Shown here: in pieces, positions 11,718 through 20,314 of the stretch
Position numbering within the stretch: the first letter of the stretch is position 1
Layout: the number at the start of each line of letters is the position of its first letter
Source: Clostridia bacterium
GTDB taxonomy: Bacteria; Bacillota; Clostridia; Oscillospirales; Acutalibacteraceae
DNA: 59,100 nt
Direction of reading: 5' to 3'
Assembly (NCBI GenBank): GCA_017428525.1
Contig: JAFRQQ010000015.1
Coordinates: 1-59,100, forward strand
Program-made: the position numbers and the translations under genes
The notes under the pieces: model-generated
What the model was told of the DNA's origin: nothing
The model's input: the letters and a program-made list of their open reading frames with translations, nothing else
The model's database searches: none

Positions 11718-12901
11718 TGACGCCGAATCTGCATTATCTGGAATTACAGGATTCCTATTTATTCTTCCATATCGCGAAGAAAACCGCCGCCTATTTGGAG
11801 GCGCATCCCGACCGGCGGCTGTACCGTCTTGGCATCGGCGACGTAACGCAGCCGCTCTGCCCCGCCGTGATCGAAGCGCTGCATGCGGCGGTGGACGATC
11901 AGGCGGCGCAGGCGACCTTCCACGGCTATATGCCGGAGTGCGGCGCGCCGTTCCTGCGGGAGGCGATCGCGGCGCATTATGCCGGCCGCGGCGTGACGCT
12001 TGACGCCGACGAGGTCTTCGTTTCAAGTGGCGCGAGCGACGAGCTGGGCGACCTGCTTGATCTGTTCGGCCCCGGCAAGACCGTGCTGATCCCCGAGCCC
12101 GCCTATCCCGCCTATGTGGACGCCAACGTGATGGCCGGCAACAAGATCGTGCATCTGACGACCGGCAGACAGAGCGGCTTCCTGCCGTCCCCGCCGTGGG
12201 AGAAGCAGGCGGATGTGGTTTATCTCTGCTCCCCGAACAATCCGACCGGCGCGGTGCTCAGCCGCGCGCAGCTGCAGCAATGGGTGCATTACGCCAACGA
12301 AACCGGCGCGGTGATCCTCTTTGACGCCGCTTATGAAGCGTTCATCGCGGAGGACGGCGTGCCGCACAGCATCTTTGAAATCGAGGGCGCGCGCACCTGC
12401 GCGATCGAGGTCTGCTCGCTCTCCAAAACGGCCGGCTTCACCGGCACGCGCTGCGGCTACACGGTGATCCCGCACGAGCTCAAACGCGGCGGCGCGCAGC
12501 TTCATTCCATGTGGGTGCGCAACCGCACGACGAAGACCAACGGCATTTCCTATATCCTGCAGCGCGGCGCGGCGGCCGTATTCACGCCCGAAGGGCAGCG
12601 GCAGATCCACGAAACGCTGGCCGTTTACAAGCAGAACGCCGCGGTGCTCATGGCGGCGCTGGACGCGGCGGGCCTGTGGTATACGGGCGGCAGAAACGCG
12701 CCGTATCTCTGGGTCGCCTGCCCGGACGGCCTGGACAGCTGGGCGTTTTTCGACCGGCTGCTCCATGAGATTCAGGTCGTCGGCACGCCGGGCGCCGGCT
12801 TCGGCGCCTGCGGCGAGGGCTATCTGCGATTCACCACCTTCGGCGATCCGGCGGATACGGCGGAAGCGGCGCGGCGGATCGAAACGCTGCTGCGGCATTG
12901 A
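11714..12901 (+). CDS. dapL: LL-diaminopimelate aminotransferase
   Basis: A 395-aa fold-type I PLP aminotransferase that converts tetrahydrodipicolinate and glutamate directly to LL-diaminopimelate, bypassing succinylated or acetylated intermediates. Characteristic DapL features: LQDSYLFFHIAKK near the start, YRLGIGDVTQPL, TFHGYMPE, PAYPAYVDANVMAG, the CSPNNPTGAV loop, and the PLP lysine in SLSKTAGFTGTRCGY. Full length. It overlaps dapF by 4 bp; glutamate is the amino donor, which suits the nitrogen-controlled context. Confidence 0.93.
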   Translation: MMTPNLHYLELQDSYLFFHIAKKTAAYLEAHPDRRLYRLGIGDVTQPLCPAVIEALHAAVDDQAAQATFHGYMPECGAPFLREAIAAHYAGRGVTLDADEVFVSSGASDELGDLLDLFGPGKTVLIPEPAYPAYVDANVMAGNKIVHLTTGRQSGFLPSPPWEKQADVVYLCSPNNPTGAVLSRAQLQQWVHYANETGAVILFDAAYEAFIAEDGVPHSIFEIEGARTCAIEVCSLSKTAGFTGTRCGYTVIPHELKRGGAQLHSMWVRNRTTKTNGISYILQRGAAAVFTPEGQRQIHETLAVYKQNAAVLMAALDAAGLWYTGGRNAPYLWVACPDGLDSWAFFDRLLHEIQVVGTPGAGFGACGEGYLRFTTFGDPADTAEAARRIETLLRH

Positions 12902-12943
12902 AGCGCCGCTCCATTTCACAACCGGAAAGGAAGTTCTGATACT

Positions 12944-14527
12944 ATGTGTTCCATTATGGGTTACTGCAGCGAAGACGCTGCCCGCGACGCCTTTGAACGC
13001 GGCTTTGCCGCAACGAAATCCCGCGGCCCGGACGACAGCCGGATCATCGACACCGGCAAGGGCCTGCTCGGCTTTCACCGGCTGGCCATCATGGGCCTGC
13101 ATCCGGAGGGGATGCAGCCGTTTGAACTGGACGGCAATTATGTGGTCTGCAACGGCGAGCTCTACGGCTTTCAGGCCCTGCGCGAACAGCTGATCGAAAA
13201 AGGCTATTCGTTTGAGAGCGATTCGGACTGCGAGCTCCTGCTGCCGCTTTATCGGGAATACGGCACGGGAATGTTTGCCCTGCTCGATGCCGAATTTGCG
13301 CTGATTATCTTTGACGGTAGCACCGGCTCCTACATTGCCGCGCGCGATCCGATCGGCATTCGCCCGCTTTATTACGGCTATGACGCGGCGGGCGCGATCC
13401 TCTTTGCGAGCGAAGCAAAGAACCTGGTCGGCCTGTGCGCGCAGGTCCTGCCGTTCCCGCCCGGCCATTACTACAAGGACGGCGTTTTCGTCTGCTATCG
13501 CAGCATTTCCACGGTCAAGACCGTTTCGCAGGATGATCTGGAAACGGCCTGCGCCAACATCCGCGAAAAGCTGATCGCCGGTGTGGAAAAGCGCATGGTC
13601 GCGGACGCCAAGGTGGGCTATCTGCTCTCCGGCGGACTGGATTCCTCGCTCGTGTGCGCCATTGCCGCCCGCTGCAGCCGGGAACCGATCCGCACCTTCG
13701 CCATCGGCATGGATACGGACGCGATCGATCTGAAATATGCGCGGCAGGTGGCCGAATTCATCGGCAGCGAGCACACAGAGGTCATTATGACGAAAGAAGA
13801 AGTGCTCGCCAACCTCGAAACGGTCATCTCCCTGCTCGGCACCTATGACATCACAACGATCCGCGCCTCAATGGGCATGTATCTGGTCTGCAAATACATC
13901 CATGAAAAGACCGACATCCGCGTGCTGCTGACCGGTGAGATTTCGGACGAGCTGTTCGGCTACAAATACACGGACTTCGCGCCGGACGCCGCGGCCTTCC
14001 AGGCGGAGAGCGAAAAGCGCGTGCGGGAGCTGCATATGTATGACGTGCTGCGCGCGGACCGCTGCATCTCCGTCAACTCGCTGGAGGCGCGCGTGCCCTT
14101 CGGCGATCTGGACTTCGCCTCCTATGTGCTTTCGCTCGATCCGGCGATGAAGATGAACACCTACGGCAAGGGCAAGTATCTGCTGCGCCACGCCTTCGAG
14201 GGGCTGGGCTGCCTGCCGGACGCCATCCTCTGGCGTGAAAAAGCGGCGTTTTCCGACGCGGTCGGCCATTCGATGGTGGACGATCTGAAGGAGTATGCCG
14301 AAGCGCAGTATTCCGACGCGGAATTCGAAGCAAAGAAGAGCCGCTATCTCTATGCGCAGCCGTTCACAAAGGAATCCCTGCTCTATCGGGAGCTCTTTGA
14401 AAAATACTATCCCGGGCAGGCCGGCATGGTCACCGGCTTCTGGATGCCGAACCCGGCCTGGGAGGGCTGCAACGTCAGCGACCCTTCCGCCCGCGTGCTC
14501 TCCAACTACGGCGCCAGCGGAACATAA
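12944..14527 (+). CDS. asnB: Asparagine synthetase, glutamine-hydrolysing
   Basis: A 527-aa enzyme transferring glutamine amide nitrogen to aspartate. The N-terminal Ntn amidotransferase uses Cys2 (MCSIMGY). Further motifs are SRGPDDSR, HRLAIMGL and NGELYGF, and the synthetase PP-loop is LLSGGLDSSLV. AAAGGAAG lies 10 bp before ATG 12944. Third gene of the dapF operon, 42 bp after dapL. It consumes the product of the nearby glnA. Ends at a strong terminator. Confidence 0.95.
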   Translation: MCSIMGYCSEDAARDAFERGFAATKSRGPDDSRIIDTGKGLLGFHRLAIMGLHPEGMQPFELDGNYVVCNGELYGFQALREQLIEKGYSFESDSDCELLLPLYREYGTGMFALLDAEFALIIFDGSTGSYIAARDPIGIRPLYYGYDAAGAILFASEAKNLVGLCAQVLPFPPGHYYKDGVFVCYRSISTVKTVSQDDLETACANIREKLIAGVEKRMVADAKVGYLLSGGLDSSLVCAIAARCSREPIRTFAIGMDTDAIDLKYARQVAEFIGSEHTEVIMTKEEVLANLETVISLLGTYDITTIRASMGMYLVCKYIHEKTDIRVLLTGEISDELFGYKYTDFAPDAAAFQAESEKRVRELHMYDVLRADRCISVNSLEARVPFGDLDFASYVLSLDPAMKMNTYGKGKYLLRHAFEGLGCLPDAILWREKAAFSDAVGHSMVDDLKEYAEAQYSDAEFEAKKSRYLYAQPFTKESLLYRELFEKYYPGQAGMVTGFWMPNPAWEGCNVSDPSARVLSNYGASGT

Positions 14528-14542
14528 TTAGGAACAAAAAAA

Positions 14543-14568
14543 GAGGCCTTCAATGAAGGCCTTTTTTA
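14543..14568 (+). terminator. Terminator after asnB
   Basis: Stem GGCCTTC/GAAGGCC with loop AAT, followed by TTTTTT. Confidence 0.85.
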
Positions 14569-14584
14569 TATCTGATTTTTTTCT

Positions 14585-15934
14585 TTATTGGTATTTGAAA
14601 CAAAGCATTGTGATATCGTCAAATTGACTGTAGCCGTCGACAAATCCGTCGACGGCGCTTTTTACGGTTTTGATCACCTGCGTCGCGCCGATCTCCGCGG
14701 CGTTTTCAAAGCAGGCGAGCAGGCGGTCCTCGCCGAACATCTCGTGCTGCGCGTTCTCCGCCTCGGTCACGCCGTCGGTATACAGACAGATCATGTCGCC
14801 CCGGCGGATTTCAAGCCGGTGCTCCTTATACGGGACGCCCTCCATGCCGGCGAGCACCAGCCCGCTTCTGGTTTTCAGGAAGTCCGCGCGGCCGTCCAGG
14901 ACGGTGACCGGCGGATTGTGGCCGGCGTTGACATAGGTCAGCGCGCCGCTTGTCAGGTCCAGCACGCCCACCCAGAGCGTGACGAACATTTCCGCTTCAT
15001 TTCTGGCGCAAAGGGCGTTGTTGGCCGCTTCCACCGCCTCGGAGAGCGCCGGAATATCCCGGATGCAGTTCTGCAGCGTGATCTTTGCGCTCGCCATAAA
15101 GAGCGCCGCGGGCACGCCCTTGCCCGAAACGTCGCCGATGACAAAGGCCAGGCGGTCCTTGTCCACAAAAAAGACGTCGTAAAAGTCGCCGCCGACCTCT
15201 TTCGCCGCTTCCATCGACGCATCCACGTCGATCTCGCCGCGCCCCGGATAGTCGGCTGAAATCGTCGGCAGAAGCGAGTGCTGAATGACGTTGGCCACCT
15301 CCAGCTCCGACTGCAGGCGGCTGCGCTCGATTGCCAGGCTGCGCTGACGCTCCGTGTAGGTCATGATGCTCGTCATGAGCACAAAGCCGAGCGCATTGGT
15401 CGCGATGAACGGCAGCGCAATCTGCCGGACAATGTCATAGGCCGTTTCGAAGGGCTTGACCATGAGCAGCACAACGCCCAGATGAAACGCCTCCATCGCG
15501 GCGCTGACCAGAAGCGCCCAATACGGCTTGACGATGAAATCATGCTTGATTTTTGAAATGATGCCGCAGCCAAGGCCGATGCAGCAGGTCGCCACGACGC
15601 AGGCATACGCCGTAATGCCGCCGAGCGTGAGCCGATGGATGCCCGCTATCGCGCCGGCAAGCAGACCGCCGACCGGGCCGCCGAGAAAGCCGGCAAGCAT
15701 CGGTCCGATATCGCGCACGGAGACCACGGCGCCGTTCAGTTCAAAGCCGGAGATGTTGCCGTAAATGCCGAAAACGCCGCCGAGCACACCGGAAAGCACC
15801 GCGTATTTCCAGCGCGAATGCGTCCGCTCCATCCATTTTGAAATGATGTCGCTGCTGCCGATGAACGCCGCGATCATCAGGATCACGGCCAGCGTGCCGA
15901 TCATTCTCGAAAATAGTACGCTCATTTCACTCAT
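14585..15934 (-). CDS. Membrane-bound PP2C-type (SpoIIE-like) phosphatase with 5TM-LYT sensor
   Basis: A 449-aa protein. The N-terminal 200 residues contain about six hydrophobic segments with the 5TM-LYT signature (NGAVVSVRDIGPMLAGFLGGPVGG split around the conserved RD-G), a sensor fold seen in LytS-type proteins. A short helical linker leads to a PP2C/SpoIIE phosphatase domain (about 215-449) with EVGGDFYDVF, GDVSGKGVPAALFMA, NAGHNPP, DMICLYTDGVTEAEN and QFDDITML, carrying the metal-binding aspartates. This class dephosphorylates STAS anti-anti-sigma factors in partner-switching systems. The STAS-kinase fusion at 19078-20205 is the natural local candidate partner, though the link is inferred. 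Confidence 0.88.
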   Translation of the reverse strand: MSEMSVLFSRMIGTLAVILMIAAFIGSSDIISKWMERTHSRWKYAVLSGVLGGVFGIYGNISGFELNGAVVSVRDIGPMLAGFLGGPVGGLLAGAIAGIHRLTLGGITAYACVVATCCIGLGCGIISKIKHDFIVKPYWALLVSAAMEAFHLGVVLLMVKPFETAYDIVRQIALPFIATNALGFVLMTSIMTYTERQRSLAIERSRLQSELEVANVIQHSLLPTISADYPGRGEIDVDASMEAAKEVGGDFYDVFFVDKDRLAFVIGDVSGKGVPAALFMASAKITLQNCIRDIPALSEAVEAANNALCARNEAEMFVTLWVGVLDLTSGALTYVNAGHNPPVTVLDGRADFLKTRSGLVLAGMEGVPYKEHRLEIRRGDMICLYTDGVTEAENAQHEMFGEDRLLACFENAAEIGATQVIKTVKSAVDGFVDGYSQFDDITMLCFKYQ

Positions 15935-15992
15935 AACAGGTTCCAGTCGCCTTTCTGCCGAAGCTGCCGTTCATTGGGTGCGCGCGGATCCG

Positions 15993-16021
15993 GTTGCGTC
16001 CGCCGCGTCTGTTTGATTATA
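15993..16021 (-). promoter_or_regulatory. Possible promoter of the PP2C phosphatase gene
   Basis: Minus-strand TATAAT (plus 16016-16021) with TGC extended -10; a -35 at 17-bp spacing (TATACA, about plus 16039-16044) is poor. The transcript would start within about 60-80 bp of ATG 15934. Coordinates cover the -10 and start region. Confidence 0.4.
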
Positions 16022-16052
16022 GCACAGATTTCCCGTTCTGTATAGTCTTTTT

Positions 16053-17216
16053 TCAGGCCGCCTCAACCGGCGAAAGATCCACCGGCAGGGTATAGGTATG
16101 CTCGCCCTTCACATTGTGCTGATCGTCATAACACAGCACGGAAATCCGCCCGTCGGCAAAGGTGAGCATCGTTGCCACATAGCCGTTGTCCCTGGATTTG
16201 CCGCCGTCGAGCATCTGATAGAAGGGCGCGCCGCCCTTGTTGTATTCAAAATTCACGCGGTGCTTGTGCCCGCCTACAAACAGATCGAGCTTTAATTCCG
16301 TCAGGATCTCGACCCAGTTGTTGCCGTAGCGGTTTTTGAGATTCGGGATGTGGGCGATGCCGATACGGTATGCCGCGTCCTCGTCAGGCGTCAGGGTGCG
16401 CATCCATTCCGTCTCCCGCGCAATATAGGCCTCGTGGTCCACAAGCCCGCTGTAGGTCCAGTCGGAATCGGCCTTGTCCTCCCCGGAATCCAGGCAGATC
16501 ATGCTGATCGGCCCGTAGGAGCAGGTGTAATACATGCCGCCGGTCGTCGTCTTGAAAATGTCCACGGCAGCTGAGCCGTATTCTCCGCGATTCTCATGGT
16601 TGCCGCGCGTATAAATCACGGGAACCGTGCCCCCGGAGAAACGGTGGGCGTAGGCCAGAATCTGCTTGAATTTCACCACGGAGGTCATGTAGCTGACCTC
16701 GTCGCCGTTCATGATGACAAGATCCGGCGCCGTGTCAAACGCGGCCACCGCCTTCGCCGCCGTATCCGGATTTTCGTGAATATCCGAAATCACCAGCGCG
16801 CGGATCGCCTCCTGCCCCGCGTAGCCCTTGAACGCGACGGGGTCGGAGGACACCGTGCGCCCCTTCACGGCCACATAGGCGCGCTTGACGCCGATGTGCT
16901 GCGAATGATAGGTGTAGGTGTTCTGATCCAGATGCGCTTTGGGAATGCGGACGCTGTGGACCGTGTCCGTTGTGCGGATCGCGGCATTCTCCTCGTCCGT
17001 CACCGTGTAGGATTGCCCCTCATACTCGTAGGTAACATACCCCGTGCCGGGCAGCGAGGTCGACCAGATCACCGTGTACATGTCGTCCCCGCTTTCGAAG
17101 ACGGAGGCCGCGGTGTCAAAGCGGAACAGCAGGGTTTCCAGCGGCAGGCAGAGGGCCGACTGGATCACCAGAAGCGCGGAAATGATCACGTTGATCGCCA
17201 TATTCAGTTCGTACAT
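16053..17216 (-). CDS. Purple-acid-phosphatase-like metallophosphoesterase, membrane-anchored or secreted
   Basis: A 387-aa protein. Residues 5-30 are a hydrophobic signal or anchor segment; the strong GGGGGAGAG sits just before ATG 17216. Residues about 30-130 resemble the FnIII-like N-terminal domain of purple acid phosphatases (TVIWSTSLPGTGYVTYEYEG). The catalytic domain has SDIHE, MNGDEV, RGNHENRG, GIAHIP and GGHKHR, the ordered metal ligands of the binuclear family. Here the first motif is the normal DxH, unlike the paralogue at 1156-2328. Substrate unknown; extracellular phosphate release is likely. Confidence 0.85.
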   Translation of the reverse strand: MYELNMAINVIISALLVIQSALCLPLETLLFRFDTAASVFESGDDMYTVIWSTSLPGTGYVTYEYEGQSYTVTDEENAAIRTTDTVHSVRIPKAHLDQNTYTYHSQHIGVKRAYVAVKGRTVSSDPVAFKGYAGQEAIRALVISDIHENPDTAAKAVAAFDTAPDLVIMNGDEVSYMTSVVKFKQILAYAHRFSGGTVPVIYTRGNHENRGEYGSAAVDIFKTTTGGMYYTCSYGPISMICLDSGEDKADSDWTYSGLVDHEAYIARETEWMRTLTPDEDAAYRIGIAHIPNLKNRYGNNWVEILTELKLDLFVGGHKHRVNFEYNKGGAPFYQMLDGGKSRDNGYVATMLTFADGRISVLCYDDQHNVKGEHTYTLPVDLSPVEAA

Positions 17217-17276
17217 GTTTCTCTCTCCCCCGGCAGAGCGGCTGCGGCGCCGCTTTGCCTAAAAAACTGTAATCAA

Positions 17277-17305
17277 ATTATAATGGAATTCCGGCACAAT
17301 GTAAA
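17277..17305 (-). promoter_or_regulatory. Promoter of the purple-acid-phosphatase-like gene
   Basis: Minus-strand TTTACA (plus 17300-17305) and TATAAT (plus 17277-17282), 17-bp spacer. Confidence 0.7.
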
Positions 17306-17389
17306 GAGCTTCTGCGGAATAATTTCCTGTTTGGAAATTTCTGGCAGCCCGCGGACGAAAAAAGATGTCTCCCGACCTGCCGAAAGCGC

Positions 17390-17418
17390 TTGTTTTTTGC
17401 GGAAGAATTTGTTATAAT
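17390..17418 (+). promoter_or_regulatory. Promoter of the secreted phosphatase/phosphodiesterase gene
   Basis: TTGTTT (17390-17395) and TATAAT (17413-17418), 17-bp spacer; divergent from the preceding promoter. Confidence 0.65.
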
Positions 17419-17456
17419 TATTAGTCAGAAAACGTAGAGGGAAGGTTGTGTCGGAA

Positions 17457-18452
17457 ATGAAAAAACTGATCGCCCTGCTGCTCGCCGCCGCGCTGGTTCT
17501 GCCCTGTGCGCTCACCGCGTTTGCGGCAGACGACAGCGGCAGCTTCGGCGCCTATGCGCACGTCTTCATCATCGGCGTGGACGGCGCCGGCCGCTTCATT
17601 AAGGATGCGGATACGCCGAATTTCGACCGCATTTTTGCCGACGGCGCCGTGGATTACGCGGTACGCGCGGAGGTGAAGACCGACAGCGGCCCGAACTGGG
17701 GCTCAATGCTGACCGGCGTTTCCTATTTCCAGCATAAAATTCAAAACGGCAATTCGGGCGAGGAGCAGCGCACAAGCGATACGGAATATCCCTCGATCTT
17801 CACCTGTGTGCGCCGCGCGATGCCGGAGGCCGCGCTCGCGTCCTTCGTGCACTGGAACAACATCAATTACGGCATCATCGAAACCGATATCGGCGTGGAA
17901 AAGGTGCAGGTCGGCAGTGACGCTGCGCTGACGGATGAAATCTGCGCCTACTTCGACGCGGGCAACGCCCCGACGCTGTTTTTCGTGCAGCTGGATGAGG
18001 TGGACGCCGCCGGCCACAGTTTCGGCAGCAATTCCGAGGAATACTTCGCCGCGCTGCATACGGCGGACGGCTACGTCGGTCAGATCTATGACGCGCTTGA
18101 GCGCAACGGCCTGCTCGAGGACAGTCTGTTTATCGTGACGGCGGACCACGGGCACAGAGCGACCGGCGGCCACGGCGGGATCACCATGCGGGAATCCCTC
18201 ACGACGATTGCCGCCGCCGGACGCACCGTGGAGAAGGGCGGCGCGCTGGATAAAATCACGCGCGACCGCGACATCGCGGCCATTGCGCTGTATGCGCTCG
18301 GCATTGAGCGCCCCGCGGCCATGACGGCCCGCCTGCCGGCGCATTTGTTTGCCGGCGTCGACGGGGAGTCGCGTCCGTTTTTCAAGGATATCGTTGACGG
18401 GATCCTCTCTCCCGTCGTGTGGGTATTCACCCTTATGACCGCCATTTTTTAA
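17457..18452 (+). CDS. Secreted alkaline-phosphatase-superfamily phosphodiesterase/sulfatase
   Basis: A 331-aa exported hydrolase. ATG 17457 is preferred, with AGGGAAGG 11 bp upstream; GTG 17448 in the same frame is an alternative with very tight spacing. The signal peptide ends near TAFA-ADD. Alkaline-phosphatase-superfamily signatures: VFIIGVDGAG (first metal Asp), TDSGPNWGSMLTG around the nucleophile position, QLDEVDAAGHSFGS and TADHGHRATGGHGG. Closest in organisation to type I phosphodiesterase/nucleotide pyrophosphatases. Substrate unknown. It lies back-to-back with another exported phosphatase, suggesting phosphate or phospho-ligand scavenging. The C-terminal tail is hydrophobic. Confidence 0.82.
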   Translation: MKKLIALLLAAALVLPCALTAFAADDSGSFGAYAHVFIIGVDGAGRFIKDADTPNFDRIFADGAVDYAVRAEVKTDSGPNWGSMLTGVSYFQHKIQNGNSGEEQRTSDTEYPSIFTCVRRAMPEAALASFVHWNNINYGIIETDIGVEKVQVGSDAALTDEICAYFDAGNAPTLFFVQLDEVDAAGHSFGSNSEEYFAALHTADGYVGQIYDALERNGLLEDSLFIVTADHGHRATGGHGGITMRESLTTIAAAGRTVEKGGALDKITRDRDIAAIALYALGIERPAAMTARLPAHLFAGVDGESRPFFKDIVDGILSPVVWVFTLMTAIF

Positions 18453-18495
18453 TTCCCCTGGCCGCTCGGCCCGGCACCCTGCCAAGGAGGTTCGT

Positions 18496-19059
18496 ATGGA
18501 GCATCTGTTTGAATCCGCCGTCCAGTTCGCAATGGTCGCCCACAGGGGGCAGAAGAGAAAGGACGGCACCGTTTATATCCTGCATCCGATGGAGGTGGCG
18601 ACGATCGTCGGCACGCTCACAAACGATGAAGCCGTGCTGGCAGCCGCGGTGCTGCACGACACCGTGGAGGACACGGACGTGACGGCCGACGACCTGCTGC
18701 GCACTTTCGGCCCGCGCGTGGCGGCGCTGGTCGCCTGTGAAACCGAAGACAAGCGCCCGGACATGGATCCGCGCGATTCCTGGCAGATCCGCAAGGAGGA
18801 AAGCCTGGCGGAGCTCAGGGGCAGCGAACTTGCCGTCAAGATCCTCTGGCTCGGCGATAAGCTCTCCAATATGCGCGCGCTCTCGCGGGCACACGCCGAG
18901 CTCGGCGACGCGGTCTTCGAGCGTTTCAACGAAAAAGATCCGAAAAAACAGCGCTGGTATCACGCAACCATTCTGGAAGAGATCCGGGACCTGCAGGGCA
19001 GCCCGGCCTATCGGGAATATGAAGCCCTGTTTCATCAGGTCTTTGACAACTGTCAGTAA
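18496..19059 (+). CDS. HD-domain phosphohydrolase (MESH1/SpoT hydrolase-like)
   Basis: A 187-aa cytoplasmic protein. It carries the ordered motifs of the (p)ppGpp-hydrolase HD family: AHRGQKRKDG, ILHPMEVA, AAVLHDTVEDTD (HD-ED) and LGDKLSNMR. There is no synthetase, TGS or ACT domain, so it is a small hydrolase like MESH1, which removes the 3'-pyrophosphate of ppGpp or dephosphorylates other nucleotides. AAGGAGG lies 7 bp before the ATG. It is 18 bp upstream of the STAS-kinase gene, probably the same operon. Confidence 0.85.
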   Translation: MEHLFESAVQFAMVAHRGQKRKDGTVYILHPMEVATIVGTLTNDEAVLAAAVLHDTVEDTDVTADDLLRTFGPRVAALVACETEDKRPDMDPRDSWQIRKEESLAELRGSELAVKILWLGDKLSNMRALSRAHAELGDAVFERFNEKDPKKQRWYHATILEEIRDLQGSPAYREYEALFHQVFDNCQ

Positions 19060-19077
19060 GAAGAAAGGAGTCTGCAT

Positions 19078-20205
19078 ATGAACATCCCCCTTTCCGGCCG
19101 CATTGATTCCTCCAACGCCGCCGAAGTCGAAAACACCCTTCGCAAGCAGGTCGGCGATTTCCGCGGCACGATCGTGCTGGACGCCGCGGCGCTGACCTAT
19201 ATCTCCAGCGCGGGTCTGCGCGTGATCCTGCGGCTGAAAAAAGACAATCCCGACACCGCCGTCGTCAACTGCTGCCCGGAGGTCTACGACATCCTCGATA
19301 TGACCGGCTTCACGGAGATGATGACGGTGAAAAAAGCCTACCGCAAGCTCTCGATCGAAGGCTGCGAAAAGCTGGGCGAGGGCTCCAACGGCGTGGTCTA
19401 CCGCACCGATCCGGATACGATCGTCAAGGTTTACAAGAGCCCGGATTCTCTGGAAGAAATCCATAAAGAGCGGGAGCTGGCAAGGAAAGCGTTCGTCATG
19501 GGCATCCCCACGGCGATCCCCTACGACGTGGTGCAGGTGGGCGAGCTCTACGGCTCCGTCTTTGAGCTGCTGAACGCAAAATCCTTCTCGAAGCTCCTCA
19601 ACGAAGGCGAACCGGTCGAAACGCTCGCGCAGCAGAGCATCGACATCCTGAAAACCATCCACGGCACCGTGCTCAGGGACGGCGAGCTGCCGAGCAAAAA
19701 GCAGGAGGCGCTCGGCTGGGCGGCCGCCTGCGTACCGGCGCTGCCCGAGGAAATCGGCAAGAAGCTGACCGCCATGTTTGCGGAGATCCCCGAAATGAAC
19801 AATATGCTGCACGGCGATTATCACATCAAGAACATCATGCGGCAGGGCAACGAAAACCTGCTGATCGATATGGATACGCTCTCCGTCGGGCATCCGGTCT
19901 ATGAGCTCTCGCAGATGTTCCTGGCTTATCAGGGCTTCAGCGAGCTCAAGCACGAGGAAATCAAGCGCTTCCTCGGCATCGACCGGGAAACGGCGACCGC
20001 CTTCTGGACCTGCTCGCTGCAGGATTATTTCGACGGCCGGCCACAGACGGAAATCGACGACGCCGTTCTGAAGGCGCAGATCATCGGCTATGCGCGCCTG
20101 CTGCGGCGCACGTGCAAGCGCACGCCGGACAACACCGCGCTCATCGAGCACTGCAAGGCGCGGCTCTGCGCGCTCGTGCCGCAGGTTGACAAATTATATT
20201 TCTGA
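19078..20205 (+). CDS. STAS domain fused to an aminoglycoside-phosphotransferase-like kinase
   Basis: A 375-aa fusion. Residues 1-90 are a STAS (anti-anti-sigma) domain with the conserved phospho-site region YISSAGLRVILRL (Ser43/Ser44). Residues about 97-340 form an APH/choline-kinase fold: glycine loop LGEGSNGVVYR, Lys in IVKVYK, catalytic HGDYHIKNIM and metal site LLIDMDTLSVG. Similar STAS-kinase and kinase-only proteins form the family described as TIGR02172. The kinase could phosphorylate its own STAS domain, and the membrane PP2C phosphatase at 14585-15934 could reverse it; both steps are inference. No classic RsbW-type anti-sigma factor is present in the window. Confidence 0.85.
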   Translation: MNIPLSGRIDSSNAAEVENTLRKQVGDFRGTIVLDAAALTYISSAGLRVILRLKKDNPDTAVVNCCPEVYDILDMTGFTEMMTVKKAYRKLSIEGCEKLGEGSNGVVYRTDPDTIVKVYKSPDSLEEIHKERELARKAFVMGIPTAIPYDVVQVGELYGSVFELLNAKSFSKLLNEGEPVETLAQQSIDILKTIHGTVLRDGELPSKKQEALGWAAACVPALPEEIGKKLTAMFAEIPEMNNMLHGDYHIKNIMRQGNENLLIDMDTLSVGHPVYELSQMFLAYQGFSELKHEEIKRFLGIDRETATAFWTCSLQDYFDGRPQTEIDDAVLKAQIIGYARLLRRTCKRTPDNTALIEHCKARLCALVPQVDKLYF

Positions 20206-20224
20206 TTTCCGCAAACCGGAAACA

Positions 20225-20266
20225 AACCGCTCCTCATCGGCTTTTTGCCGGCGGGGAGCGGTTTTT
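20225..20266. terminator. Terminator between convergent STAS-kinase and AGCS genes
   Basis: Stem AACCGCTCC/GGAGCGGTT followed by TTTTT on the plus strand. Confidence 0.75.
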
Positions 20267-20314
20267 CTCACAGGATGTATTTGTTTTTCAGGCAAAGAGG
20301 TTCGAACGGGAGGT

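Noticed and set aside
20296..20310. tRNA T-loop-like GGTTCGAAC
   Set aside because: No acceptor, D or anticodon stems can be built around it.
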